A stretch of DNA of 64,000 nucleotides from Rhytidiadelphus loreus. Its lineage: Eukaryota; Streptophyta; Bryopsida; Hypnales; Hylocomiaceae. The notes below the pieces were generated by a model. The model ran no database searches, was not told the origin of the DNA, and saw only the letters and a program-made list of their open reading frames with translations. Shown here one piece after another: positions 37,868 to 50,664 of this stretch (position 1 is its first letter; each line of letters opens with the position of its first letter). The translations under genes and the position numbers were made by a program. The stretch covers positions 69,111,348 to 69,175,347 of the forward strand of contig OX344764.1 of the NCBI GenBank assembly GCA_947034895.1. The letters run 5' to 3'.

Positions 37868-38596
37868 AGGCCCTAAAATCACCCACCTCTTCAAATCTAC
37901 ATTATTTGTACGTGTTATTTTTTTATAGCCTTTAGCAATGTACAAATGATGTACATTTTAGGAGGTGGACAATTTTAGAGTCTTATGCCATTTTAACTTC
38001 AAATTCTCATAACTAATTCCACAAAGCTCCCCCAAATATGAAAGGCTTAGATTATATGCCAATTCTACTTGTCTTTCAAGGCGATTTTATTGAAAAATAT
38101 TTCAAGAAGCTTTAGTTCCCTAAAATTCAATTTCAGCTCTTAAATGGGCAATTTATGGACCTCCTACCTTATGGCATCAACTATGGTTTCTAAATCCTAT
38201 CTATAACCACATTTGCACTATACAACTCAGTTAAGGTTTAGTTGAAATAGAAAAATTTGGCTAGTCTAACTAGTCAATAAATCAAGGTAGTAGGTCCGTA
38301 AATCGACCACCTAAGAGTTGGAATTGAGTTTGGAGGAGGTAAAGCTTCTTGAAATATTTTTCGATAAAATTTCCTTGAAAGACAAGTGAAATCGGCATCT
38401 ATCACAAGCCGTTTTGTATTTTTTTGGAGCTTTGTGGAATTAGTTATGAAATTTTGGAGGTGACCTAGCACTGGGCCCCAGAAACTGCCCACCTCCTAAA
38501 ATGTATAGTGTTTGTACATCAACAAAGGCTACGAAAAAACATGTACAAACAATGTACATTTCAGGAGGTCGGTAGTTTCAGAGCCTTTAAAAAAAA
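37868..38596. mobile_element. Fold-back element with about 250-bp diverged arms
   Basis: The left arm (about 37868-38115) and right arm (about 38338-38596) are inverted copies. Paired landmarks include GTACATTTTAGGAGGTGGAC with CCACCTCCTAAAATGTA, GAATTCC... style CTAATTCCACAAAGCTCC with GGAGCTTTGTGGAATTAG, and TTTCAAGAAGCTTTA with TAAAGCTTCTTGAAA. No protein or clear target duplication was found. Confidence 0.6.
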
Positions 38597-38600
38597 AACC

Positions 38601-39052
38601 CACCTATTTTGTGCCCAAAAATTGTGTGCTCTACATCTCTCCTAGCTAATTTGGGGCCTCTAATTGCAAATGTGAATTCAAAAATTGCAAACTTTATCAT
38701 GCGTGGGAAATAAAAAAAATCCAAGGTTTTCCTTTGTGGACGAGCGAGGGGGTCAGTTCAACCCCCCCAATTTGTGTTTTCAATGAAGGTCTCCGTTCAA
38801 TATGTGGTTCCAAAAGAGGGTCAGGGTGAACTGGCCCCCTTGCTCGTCTCCCCAAGTCAGTCCAGGGGGTGCAAGTAAAAGAAAGACCCCCTATTTTGTG
38901 CCCATAAAATGTATGCTCTACACCTTTCTTATCTAAATTGGGGCCTCTGATTGCAAATATGAATTCAAAAATTACAAATTTTATCACGCGTGGGAAATAA
39001 AAAAATTAGGGGTTTTCCTTCGGGGACGAGTGAGCGAGGGGGTCAGTTCACC
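38601..39052. repeat. Direct duplication, about 163-bp copies offset 289-290 bp
   Basis: Copy one (about 38601-38763) and copy two (about 38890-39052) share CCTATTTTGTGCCCA, TTGGGGCCTCT(A/G)ATTGCAAA, GCGTGGGAAATAAAAAAA and GACGAG...GCGAGGGGGTCAGTTCA. The stretch between them has related G-rich sequence. Confidence 0.7.
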
Positions 39053-39243
39053 CCGGCCCAAAAGAGAAGGACAAGAGGCCTGTTTTCAAAGTTTAAGAGG
39101 AAGCCACATGCCCCCATGTGAAAGGTCTTGCGACGTGATCATTACCCAATAGCTCATCTCCACTATTGGACTCAAACTCACCTTATCTCTGCCATGCCTT
39201 CATTTTTTTAATTTAAAAAAATTTGAAACTTTAATTAATTCCC

Positions 39244-39502
39244 ATTCCCCAACCCCAACCCCAACCCCAACCGGCCCACGAGGGGGCCCCATGACCTTCC
39301 GTTTCTTCCTATCCACCCCATCGAGCTTGGCTGGGGGGGGAGGTGGTGGCCTTATCCCCATCGCCCATTGAGTTCATTGGCTGCATGTGGGCTCTTGGAT
39401 CAGATGAACTGAAGTGGAGACTTCTCCACTTGCCACAACATCCCCAGAACAACTCCGTTCCTGTCTGTCTGGTAGGGGGTAGGGGGTAGGGGGTAGGGGG
39501 GG
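39244..39502. repeat. C-rich then G-rich short repeats (G-quadruplex type)
   Basis: CCCCAACCCCAACCCCAACC runs at 39246-39272. At 39475-39502 the unit TAGGGGG repeats without interruption, giving four or more G-runs of five or longer with 2-base loops, which is a strong G-quadruplex-type pattern. Confidence 0.7.
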
Positions 39503-40407
39503 ACGCTTTCTTATAAATATTTTGGAAAAAGAAAAGGGGAAAGGGAGGAGGGGGGGAGGGGCCCACCATGGGAATATGGGATGGCCCAAGGGGCCAAATG
39601 GAACTCCATTATTGCTTCTCAAGTCTCTAACCATGGTTGGGGTTATTTCATCCTTCTTTAGAAGTTTGAAATCAATTAATGTATTCTTTCCTTGTGAGGA
39701 TCAAACTTTTAAAAAAATATCAATTCCCAAGTGAGTGAGTGTGCGTCGGTTTCCAAAATGGGCCGGTTGTCACAACTTCTTCTTCATCCCCGGATTCTCA
39801 AATGGGGGGACTCATGTGGTACTCTCTTATTGACTCTCTCTTGGGCGTGCTTGCGGAGGTCCCATTCTTTGAAGATTGAGAATGATGGTCATTCTTCTCC
39901 TCGAAAGGTGAAGGAAATTTCACGGACAAATGTTTCACGATGCAAGCGTGCTGCTTTCACCCCAGTTGATGGCCTGCTGCATTCAACCCCATGTTGTAGT
40001 GTTGCTCTCTCGGTCGTCCCGCAATCACTTTCTTTGTAATAGCGATTGTCATGTACAACTAAAGTCGAATCGACGCTTTGCATACCATGTGCGCGTACAC
40101 AACTGAAAATGCACTAAAAATTTACCGAGTCACAAGTGAATACTTTGTGGCATCTTCTATTCTTGTTTTCCATACGACACTCAAGGGAGGGTCACACCTC
40201 AATTTTAATGGCCGAGAAGGGCTTTTGATTGGCTCCTCTTTTCACTCCATACCTTCTCATTCTTCATAGAAATTTCATTCTTGGAAAAGGTGCAACAACC
40301 CTTACATTCTATGGTGCAGTTTGAAAATCGTACAACGTTCAAGACTCTATTGATAATTAACCCATGTGCTATGAAAAGTCCTACCATATATGCAATGTGT
40401 AATATTG
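39503..40407. other. Intergenic DNA of mixed composition
   Basis: Composition is less AT-rich than nearby sequence but I find no gene. The open frame at 39731-40039 has no domain character and no splice context. A block near 40205-40290 is shared with 62770-62860. Confidence 0.45.
40229..40290. repeat. Dispersed repeat block, copy 1
   Basis: CCTCTTTTCACTCCA then ACCTTCTCATTCTTCATAGA and TTTCATTCTTGGA(A/G)AAGGTG are nearly identical to 62801-62858, same orientation. Function unknown; probably a transposon remnant. Confidence 0.65.
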
Positions 40408-40904
40408 TTAACCCCTAAAGTCCCCAAGGCCTTTCTTTTTTATTATCAAATCTATCCCAAAGGTGAGATTTTTCTAGCAAGCGGACTTAAATCTTATGAA
40501 AATTGCACTAAAATGTAAATCCTATAAGCTATTTTTTAGAAGATGCTTAGATTATTTGAAAAATAAGATTGTTCACCATAACCTTCTCATCACTAGTCCA
40601 ATAGAATGAATCAAATCTTTCCATGTAGAAAAAAAATATTTTCTATGTGAAATGAAATTTTGGAAATTTTATTTTGACTTCTTTTGATATTTTTTGTAAT
40701 ACTTGATTATTCATATTTTGGGCTTATAGTGGCATACATTTTTCTTCTAGGGTCCACATCAAATAAAAATTATATTTCCACAAAGCTAATGTATTTTCCT
40801 ATCTTCAAGAATTTTTCTTAAAATCACGATGAAAATTGAGATGATGGGAACCTATCCAAAATTAATTTTGTCTCCCAAAGGGACAATAAGACTTTAGGGG
40901 TTAA
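40408..40904. mobile_element. TTAA-bounded inverted-repeat element (family P1, copy 2)
   Basis: TTAACCCCTAAAGTCC at the left (40408) mirrors GACTTTAGGGGTTAA at the right (ending 40904). Inner landmarks shared with 30956-31532 include GAATGAATCAAA near the middle and TTGAGATGATGGGA/ TTGAGATCATAAGA before the right end. Non-coding. Confidence 0.7.
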
Positions 40905-43900
40905 ATAGTGATGGGAAAATATCTTGTAAGAAAAAAATATAAGATTAAGAAAACCAATATGATGAACTACTTAGTTTAATTCAAAGGTTGTATACATATT
41001 TCTCAAAAAGAGTATTCTTCAATTTTATTACATAATCATAACATATCTTTATTGTCTTACAATATTGTGTAGTCTAAATTGTTATTAAATAGAATAACAA
41101 GAACAAAATAATTAATTAATTAAATAATTATATATATATAATTATTGTTAGTTTTGTAGTCTTTGGGAGAAAAAGAAATGTAGATTTTTAGATTTTTAGA
41201 CAAAATAAATTATGGTGCAAGAAGAATCTAAACATTAGATCTTCATTTTTGCAAGTTATTTTTTTCTTTCCATCCCTACAAGAAGTTATTCAAAACCTTG
41301 CACAATAATCATAAAGCACAAAGTAATCATATAAGAATTGCTATTATATGAACCTAGGAGCATGAGCCCATGAACCTAAAAGACTATACACATACGTTAT
41401 CAACAATGCTAGCACATAAGCGCAAAGATGTGAGCCTATGAACCTTGAACCTACTTGTTCAACCCTGACTCATGTATGTGTTCTAGAAGGGACATGTATT
41501 TCTAGTCTTCAAGAATTATGGTCAATACTTTATGAATTAGCTTATGTCAAATTCAATTATGCTAAGGCAGTAGGGAAAGAAAAAAAATTAAAAATTAAAA
41601 AATGTGATTTAAAAGCCTTGTTCAATGTTGCAATACAACCAAATATGACACTTTCATAGAGTGCACAATATACCAAGAATTTTCCAAGAACTTGGAATTA
41701 CTAAAACAAAATGATGGAAAATTTGTGTTGCTACTCAATTACTGCTATGTTCTATTGTATAAATCTCATTGTAGGAAAACCTTGAGAAGGAAGTCAATCA
41801 ATGTTGTGTAAAGAACATCCTAAAGGGGTAAGGTAGCACAAACTATTTGTTCCACTATTTTTGGTTTGACACTTTTGAAGCACAATTTTGTTGTTGTCAT
41901 TGCCAAAGAGGAGAATTAAGGAGAAACCTTGTAGGAACCACAATTAGATTTTTCAAAGAAAGTGTGAAAGCTTTACAAATTTTGGAATCATTAAATCAAA
42001 ATTTGCAACAATCACTTTAGCCCCCAAAATGAAGGATATAAAAGTAGATATTCATCTTTCTCCTTGTCTAAAACAAACAAATTCTTGAGTTGAACTCACC
42101 ATGGCATGAACCCATAACTATAAATTCTTTGTGTCTAAAAGATGCTTGCAATTGCTAATGCTAGTAGAAAGTTGCATCATGAAGAAATATTTTTCTCTAA
42201 CATATCTTTGTCATAGATCGATTTAACATGGTTATATATGTATATATGTAAATACATACACACACATGCACATATGCACATGCGTTATGTATTGTATTTA
42301 TCATAATGTAACATTCATTTGACAAAACATGGAGTATGAATATTCTTCCTTTCACCAACAAATATGATAAATGTCAAGGCACATGACACTTTAACTTCTA
42401 ATGACTTAAGGAGAGTCACTTTCAAAATCGTCCAAAATTGCCAAGAAATTGAACAATTTGTTTGTTCAATTTTTCTTGAGATTAGATAGAATGTAATTAT
42501 AGGATCTTGTATTTTACATTGAGAGTGAGAACCTCCTAAAATTTCAGATTATTTGAGTGCAAAGTTAAGTACATATATAAGTTTGAAGTTTTATTTGGAT
42601 CAATGATAAAACAAGGCAGTGCACTTTGAAGGAGCATATTTTAGTGAGAATATTTTGAAACGATGATCTTTTTGTTCTCTGTGAAAGACAATAGATTTGA
42701 GAATGCTCATCTAAAATTTCACAACATTATGGTCATTCTACAATTTTTCGTGGAGCTTGCAATGCATGATGGTCACTGAAATGAGAGTAGTGTCTAAGAA
42801 AAACAAGAATGGGCACACTTGTCATCTCATTGAGCTCCTTTGGATCTGCCCTTTTTGAGATGGTCAATAATTGCATTGGTTGGCTGACTTTTCAGTCCAT
42901 GCCCAAACTGCCCCCCTTCAGATGAGCCATGAACTACACTATACCACTCAACTTTAGAAAATTCCACACAAGGCAGAGTTTAACTTGGAATTTGATGAAA
43001 CTACTGCCATTGGATTGATAACACAATCTAGAAATAATTTTTGTCGAAAAAAAACTGAAAATTTGAGAACGGGAAGCTCAAAAAAGAGGGGCAGCAACTA
43101 AGAAATGGTCATTTGGGTCATGGGGGAAAATGGTCATTCATAGTAAAAATGCAACATTTGTCTTTTTAGATGAACTTTAGTCCTTGATTAAGTGTGGTAA
43201 ATCAACTTTTCTTAAATTTTGTGTAATTAAAAAATGTGGTAAATGAAGTTATTTTTGATATCCAAAAAATCCTTTTGTAATTTCAATTCTCCGATAAAAA
43301 TTTAGTGACAGAGTTCAAAGAAGAGTATGAGGTACATTTTTATACCCACTCTCCTAACTTTGTTCATAACTTTTTATCTGAGTCTTCAAATCATAAATGG
43401 AATTTTTTTTCTCAAAGCCAACTTCATTTCTCACATTTTATTAGTCGGACAAAGCTTGAAATAATTTGATTTACCATAATTAAATGAGGTTTGAAGTACT
43501 AATAAGTGAACAACTATTCCATTTTTGACATGTCACATATGAATTGTCATATTTCCTACTAGTGCTTGTATAAATTATTTTCCTTCTCTCCATTTTTTTA
43601 ATATTAATTGGAATAAAAATTATAATTGAACATGTTAATGATAATATAATCATTCATTACATACATTTTTGTTGACATTAAAAACAATTGAACGAGGATT
43701 GCAATGACATCATGTTGGAGGCAAAATGCATGTGTCAAAAATCCTTGAATCCATGTCTTTTTCAACTCACCTACCATGTCATATCTACTTTACTTGCCAT
43801 GCCTTAAATTAAAATCCATGTACAAAATTTGGAGGATTCCTGCTTACATTTGCCTTAACATACAACACATTTTGTATAATGTTCAAATTTTTACTTTAGA

Positions 43901-45310
43901 CCATGTTAACTTAAACAATTTTTGAGTGACATATTTATTGGAATGGTGGGATTTTTTTCAAATTAATTTTACAATAAAACTATGTTTTTATGAAGTTTTT
44001 TTTTTTCCTAATTTAGTAATTTGTTCCCCTTCCATAAACCAACACCAAGGTGATCCAAAGTGCCATTGTCACCTCATAATTTGCCAATATCACCCCTCCC
44101 AAATGACCATAGTCTGCCCACTCCTTCATTCCTTGAAAATGGATTGCTACAAGATGATTTGTGACAATTGATAGGGCCTCCCTAAAGGTGGCGGAGATAC
44201 TCTTCTATAGCAAATAGGGGGTGCTACCTAAGTAGAATCTTATAGATTCTCATCTACAAGTATCTAAACCTTTGATCACTCTTCTTTTTCTATTAAAATG
44301 ATATTTGCAAATATAAGATTCTTTAACATATAATTATTCATGTTTTAGATCTTTTTTGGCTCTGGATCTTGGGGGAGGAAGTTTTGCATTGACAAAAACT
44401 CCATTCACTATGTATGTGAGAATGTTTGACTAGAATTTTACTGAAAAAGCAAGTGAGGACTACAAGGCCATAGCTTAGTGTTGTGTATCTCTTTAATGTA
44501 CATTAATATAACTTAATCCTTACAAAAATTGTAAGATTAGAATATTTAAATTTATATTTTGGGGAGCCCATATACAAGAGGGTCAATAAACTTTGACTCT
44601 TCTTGGGCACAATGTTTTTTTCCTATGCATAATTCTTTTAACACTCCATTTTATATCATAGTAGACATACACTTGTCAAATTGACATAGAAGAAGTGTGT
44701 ATATACATTACTAAAACCTACCCACCCTAGCTACTTATTTTGAAAGGGGCAACATAACTTTTGATATGGGCATTTGATAGGTACAAACTTTTTATTTCCA
44801 TTGAGGGGATACATGTCTACGTTTTATATCCAAAATTCAAAATATCCATCCAAATTTCACTGTGTAAGAACTTATCCAAATTTTTAGTTGTATATTCTAT
44901 AGCCATTTTAATTTGTAGGGGTCATTTAGTACACCATGAAACATTTTTGTCTTCTAGAAGGTATGTACCTCTTTCTTAGTCCATTCATTAAAGCCAATCA
45001 AATTCTTCAAAAAACTTTGTAATATTCCTAACTACTTATTGAGTCCCCTTTGTCTTCTTAGCAAGCAAACTCCACCCAATAATTAAAAAATCAAAATATG
45101 GTAATTGTTATTAAAGAAAAAGGAGAATTGGCTTGTAAATTGATCCCTAAGATGTCATCATGTTTTAAGGCCCAAAACTACTTCAAAATACTTGTAACCA
45201 AAGCAATGCTAAAATCTTCATCTATGTTTACTCTCTTACAACGTAGTACTTCTTCAATTACAATTTTCCAAAATTTTAGGGTGAATATTCCTACAAATTG
45301 CATGTTCAAT
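40905..45310. other. AT-rich intergenic DNA without a supportable gene
   Basis: No exon-like or RNA-gene sequence is visible. Small simple repeats occur (TAATTAATTAATTAAATAAT and TATATATATA near 41110-41140; ACACACATGCACATATGCAC near 42257). A lone CACTA-type end, CTACTAGTG, lies at 43557-43565 without a partner. Confidence 0.5.
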
Positions 45311-45790
45311 GTACTTAACCCCACAAAAGACAAAGTGTCCATTCAATGTATGCAAGAAACTTCAGGTAGGTTCCTACAAAGTAAGTTAGATGTTCGAGAA
45401 ATTTTGACACAAAGTGTGAATATGTATCCCCGTAGTGGGAAAACAATTTTTTTTTCCATATAGGGTGTTTGGATCAAAAGTTATGTTGGCCCCCCCCCAA
45501 AAAAAAAAGTGGAGAGTTTTTGCAATTTGGGCACCTTTGAGTCATCTATTGCTAAAACCTTCATTCAGTTTTGAAATGTAATTAATATAATATGGCATAG
45601 ACTTGTTAAAAATTTAAAAAAAATTAGTTCTCAAATCACATTCTAAGAGGAGTTAAAACTTTGTAAGCTATAGTGGAGCATGTTCAAGAAAAAGCATTTT
45701 ATTTTAACTTCTAACCCTACTATTTCACAATTTGTGAAGTCAAAGTTTTTGAAATTTTTCTCACATACTCCAAATGTTTATCTCTACCTT
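45311..45790. mobile_element. TTAA-type element remnant (family P2, copy 2)
   Basis: TTAACCCCACAAAAGAC starts the block. The interior repeats the order of landmarks in 33004-33584: TTTTGACACAAAGTGTGAA, CCCCGTAGTGGGAA, TTATGTTGG, TTTTGAAATGTAATTAATAT. The right end is not clear. Confidence 0.45.
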
Positions 45791-47314
45791 TTCACCCTTT
45801 GGATTTCAAATAAAAAATTTCCTCGTAGCACAAGAAATCATCAAAAAATGACTAGAGTATCACTAGTTCACTTAACCTCTTTTTGTTGTAGGGTGATTTA
45901 GAGTATGCTAAACTCCATATTTTGCTATTTTTTGTTCTTGGCCCTTTTTTTTTAATGCAATGGTCTGCCATTTGTTTTAAAAAACAAATCAAAACAAAAC
46001 TCCATATTTGCTTCTGAAAATTTCAAAAATGTACCTAATAAGATTTAGAACTCAACGGTCAAGAGATTGAAATTCATCCAAAACAAAAAATTCACTCCAA
46101 GAGAGTTTGAAATCTATTTATCATGTTTTACAGGAATGACAATTTTATTTTTTATTTTTTATTTTTTCACTTCAGATATTATAATCTTTCAATGGAGTGC
46201 TTTGGAGTCTAGAACCGCCTTTTCCAGTCCCGGCCCCATATAACTTAACTTACTGACCGCCTTTTTCTTAAAGTTTTTTTTTTTCATATCTTGCCAGTGA
46301 CCCGCCTTATTAGTCTGCTGTTATGACCCACCGTTGAAATATTTTACTATTTTTTTTCCCTACCTAAATCTAAACAAATGACCCCACTGGGCCGCATGAT
46401 TTTTTCAAGCTGGGGCCACGATTCACCCACCAGTCCCAACTAATGAGATGCTTCTGTTATACCGACCGACTGCAGGTTCGCCCTTTAAAAAGGGAAAAAA
46501 AGCCCAAAAAACAAAAAAACACTGTTCATAATTTGGTGACAAAGTGTGATAAAAATAATACGGAGTATATTACTGTTCTTGGGTGGGGGGTGGGGGGTGG
46601 GGTTTGTGCCTAAAATTGGGCCCCCCAAAGTGAGTCTCAAGTTTGATGAAATTAAGGGATTTCCCTTGGGGGCCCGGATTCCCAGACTCTTGGCCTCATG
46701 TGGCCAGCAAAACAGGGGGCATAATAAAACTTATGTACAGCACCAACCCAGGGGAAAAGGCCAACAAGGTTTTAAAGAGACATTTATTAGGGAATTCAAT
46801 TTTCCATGTTCCCATTTTTGGGCTTTCAGGGGGGCTTAGGGGGGCTTTGAAGGGGCAAGGTGGGCCACGGTGGGGACTTCAGCACCAATAACCAAGTCTT
46901 CCCCCGCGGAGAAGCCACGTCGCTTTCCACGTGGCACTCTCTCATTCGTCCACAACCCCCTGAACCCCTTGACGTCACCTCAGAGCTCTGCGGGTAGTAA
47001 GGGGGGGATCTTTACACTCCAAGTGACTGGCCCCGACGCCAGGGATACTTATTTCATTGATGTGGGGATGGGCTGGAACCAACTGGGCTTGGACTGTTAG
47101 ATCTTCGGGATATTTTTCCTTCATCTAAAAGGTTTTACCACCACTTGCTATTTACCCTTGATTCAATTTCCCATATTGATACCTTTGGTTTTACACTTGA
47201 GTACGGGTTTTTTTTCTCGGCAAGACAATCGGTGGAGCCACTTTTGTCTTCTTGCTTGAATCAACAGAAATCTTGCCTACCGGATGAGCATGTAAAGCTA
47301 ACCGGGTGAGTATG
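45791..47314. other. Intergenic DNA, partly GC-rich, no gene recognised
   Basis: 46180-47100 is clearly richer in G and C than its surroundings and holds a GGGTGGGGGGTGGGGGGTGG tract at 46581-46602 and a CCACGTGGC-like G-box near 46929. The open frames (46546-46839, 46643-46891) give no recognisable protein. It may be an old transposon fragment. Confidence 0.4.
47218..47305. repeat. Dispersed repeat fragment, copy 2
   Basis: It shares GGAGCCACTTTTGTCTTCTT and the following GAGCATGTAA-type sequence with 5471-5560. It sits immediately left of the 47315-48656 inverted-repeat element. Confidence 0.6.
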
Positions 47315-48656
47315 TTTAGCGCTTTGATGCCCGTATTATTGGACGACGAACAGAGGGTTGTTTAGTCCAACTACCTTCTCGTTCGTCCAATGCAACACTG
47401 GAATCTTGGAAAAGACAACCTTCCTTAACCCCAAAGTGACATTCAATTTATGGGGTTCAAAAACATCATTGCTTTGAAGCCTTATGGATCTAAATATCTT
47501 CAAGTTATACAAATCTCAACTGTACAATCTTGTAGTGTACATGTTGTAGAGGAAATGTAGAAAATTTGAAGTCATTTGGCCACATAGATTGCAAGATCAT
47601 AATGTTTTAGTGTTGAAAATGGATGCTGAAATTTTCCCAAAAACACATTTGGAGGTGAAATTTGATTTCTAAACCTACTCAAATGTAAAAACTTTACACT
47701 ACAAAATGATTCAAAACTATTATATAAACACATTGGTAAAAAAGAAATTAATTCAATTGACTCATTGTGTCTACAAAATAGCTTTGAAATGTCAAAATCA
47801 ACAAGAAAAATTGCAAAAAACACATCTAAAGGTGAACCTCCTTCTACTAGAATGCTTCTCAGTCATTCATTAATTCTTGGATTAACATGAAATTTTTAGC
47901 CACACAAACTAGACTAGTATACACAACTTTCCCAAAAAGGATTATTGAAAATAAACTTTGTATGAAGAAGAAACAAGCCGCCAAAGTTCACTATACTCCC
48001 AAAATGGCAAGATTTTGAACTATGGATTGGTCTCAAACATTCAAAACAACTTGGATTGACATGAAAACTTTACCACAATAACTAACTTCAAGGGGAACAA
48101 AACCCAACAAATTTTATTGAAGATGAGCAATGGATGAAGGAGATACAAGGCCCCGAAGTTGCAGCCCTAAAATGTAGTTTGGTGAACTCAAATTGAAGTT
48201 GTGAACTTCGATTGGCTTCCAAAAAATCAAAAAATCTTGTATTGATCTGAAATTTTTACCATACAAACTAGAAGGTAGAACGCAACATTCACAACAAGTT
48301 TTTATTGAATTTGGACCTTGGATGCAAAAGTTACAGCACTTTGAACTAGACCTTAAACTGTATAAGGACACTTTTTGTCCTCTTTGTCACTTTGGGGTCA
48401 ACGACTAGTTTCATGAAATTGTGGTAAATGACATTTCTGTAGAAATATACAAGCAAAAAATGTGCCAAATTTCAAAAAAGGATCCAAGCATCGAGGGATT
48501 AATGCCTCGATCTTTTTTCAAATGTCATTAAAGAAGGTGGTTGCATTTTCAACCTTGGTTCAAGTGTTACATTGGATGAACGAGAAGATAGTTGGACTAA
48601 ACAACACCTCCAAGCCCTCTGTTCATCGTCTATAATATGGATGTTGGAGCGCTTAA
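47315..48656. mobile_element. 1.3-kb TTAA-type inverted-repeat element, composite
   Basis: The left arm (from TTTAGCGCTTTGATGCCCG) and the right arm (ending CGCTTAA) are inverted for about 90 bp; paired landmarks are GAACAGAGGG/CCCTCTGTTC, TTTAGTCCAACTA/TAGTTGGACTAAA and TCTCGTTC/GAACGAGA. Inside, TTAACCCCAAAGTGAC (47422) and GTCACTTTGGGGTCAA (48387-48402) form a second, inner inverted pair, so it may be one element nested in another. Three degenerate units with TTTTTACCATACAAACTA follow each other at about 47890, 48060 and 48245. Confidence 0.55.
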
Positions 48657-48659
48657 GGG

Positions 48660-49553
48660 TTAAACACAAACTATGGCATCGACTCCACACTAAACAGTAA
48701 AAATCAGGTTGCCTTACCCCAAGAAAGAGTTACTTTACAAGCCATTGAAGTCAACAAATACTTCTCTACAAATGTTTCCATTTGTTCACTTGGAGAGGTT
48801 CGTGAGTCCTAGAATTACAACAATACCTAATTTAGGAGTAATGCATTCTTGTACGCGAGTAGTAAATATTCACGTAGTGCCAATGTTGAAAAATCAGTAT
48901 GGAGCAGCCTGATTTCACTATTTTGTGTAGTTGATTTTTGGAAAAAATCCAAAGTTTTGAAATCCTATCTACAACTACATTTACACTATACAACGTGGGA
49001 AGAGTTTCATTATGATGGATAAAGCCTCTTGGTCATGCTATTTTTTCAGTGTTCTAAATCAATAAATGTTTATAGATTTTCTCACTAGATTTTTTTTTCG
49101 ATGTTTTCAAATTGTAGTCTTTTTTTCCTTCCAATTCCTATAGTGGGAGCACCCATTACCAACCATGGATGGGTCCCTAACTTGTAGAATATCGCTATTT
49201 CTGGCCGGACTGGGGGCCAGACAATTTTTTTTTGTGAACCATGTTTGGGAGTCTAGTTTTAATGCATGCACAATATGTGAGGCTGCGAGGAACAATTGTT
49301 GAATGCCATGTATTACAACATTTATTATTTTGAAATTTGTACGCATGAGTAGTAACTAGTCTCCTCTATGAGTGGAATTGCAAGACTTTAGATGTCGTGT
49401 ACTGGTTCAAAATACTTTTTCCCTTCTAAAGTTCACAAAAATTTCAATTTTGCAAATAAAACTCCGAAAATTTTGCAATCCCAATATTTTCTCTCCCTAC
49501 GCAGGAAAAAATTTCAGTTGCACCCAACTGCTCACCATCTGTTCTACAAATGC
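48660..49553. other. AT-rich intergenic DNA, nothing recognised
   Basis: No gene is supported. CCTATCTACAACTACATTTA near 48964 resembles CCTATCTATAACCACATTTG near 38198, a minor dispersed repeat. Confidence 0.45.
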
Positions 49554-49856
49554 TTAACCCCTAAAGTCCCATTTTTCCTACGGGGGGCAAAATGGATTTC
49601 AGGTAGGCTCTTATGATCTCAATTTTTACTGTAACTTTTTGAAACTTTCTCATAAGATAGATAAATTTATGAGCTTTCCAAGAATATCATTTTTATTCCA
49701 ATTGGTGCCCGAAAGCAAAAGTTATGCCACAATAACCTCAAAATGGGGGAGACCGGGCACCAAAAAAAATTCACCAAAAATTGATAAAAAAAATTTAATA
49801 TTTTTTTTCTTGTATATTATATTTTCTTCTAAATGGGGAGCTTTGATTCATGACAT
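49554..49856. mobile_element. Truncated TTAA-type element (family P1, copy 3)
   Basis: It begins TTAACCCCTAAAGTCCC and then follows the reverse complement of the right half of copy 1: ATGATCTCAATTTTTACTG, CATAAGATAGA, TTTTCTTCTAAATGGGGAGC, TTTGATTCAT. The other terminus is missing, so it is a broken copy. Confidence 0.65.
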
Positions 49857-50660
49857 TTGATTCATGACAATTCACTTCTAGCACATAACTATTTACATTT
49901 GCAAGACCAAGAACTACATTCCTTTCCTCTTGCTATTGTGTTACCCATTAGGACATAACCTAGTGGTCAAGGTATAGGAAGGATGTGTAGTTTGTTACAA
50001 GTAACTTAGTTTGTTTTCCTAAATAGCCTGGTTTCATAATGTAAATTGCTTAGGCAAATTATTGATCAATTCACTTCAAAAAAATTGAATTTCTTTGCTT
50101 TTTTATACCATGGCTATGTTGACTTATGAATTTGATTGGTGAGCATGTCTATTATGGACCCTTTATCTATCCATTATCAATAAGGAATCTAAGGTTGAAA
50201 TTTTGGTATTTGTTCTTATGATTACAATTGTCATTGATTGATTTTTAAAATTTTAAACTTTAACACAAAACTTACTAGTTTTTTTTTGTTTTTTGAGCTC
50301 AAAATGAAAATGAATTTTGGAGGGAAGCTCTTATGAATAAGGTTGTACATGTTTGACAAGTATTTGTAGGGGGGAATTTTACAAACATATTTTCAATTGG
50401 TTGTACTTTGATTTGTCCTATTGATGCATGCAACACTAATTTACCAAAATCACACAATTTTTAATATAATAAAAATGAGTGTACATAAGCTCAAATATTA
50501 CTTTCTTGTTCCCGTTTTTCCACAAAAATGAAATTTTGTAGTGATTCCAATTCTATGGATCATACTAATTGCATCCTTACTTTAAGGAGTGGGATCTTGT
50601 ACAAATTATCTCTTCATTCACGCACGTCCTCCTTTGTGAGTATTGGAGTAGCTCTTCATC
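49857..50660. other. AT-rich intergenic DNA, nothing recognised
   Basis: No coding, RNA or terminal-repeat structure was found in this stretch. Confidence 0.45.
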
Positions 50661-50664
50661 TATA

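Noticed and set aside
39309..39634. Two overlapping Pro-rich minus-strand frames
   Set aside because: They come from the TAGGGGG and GGGAGG repeats; the proteins are low complexity.
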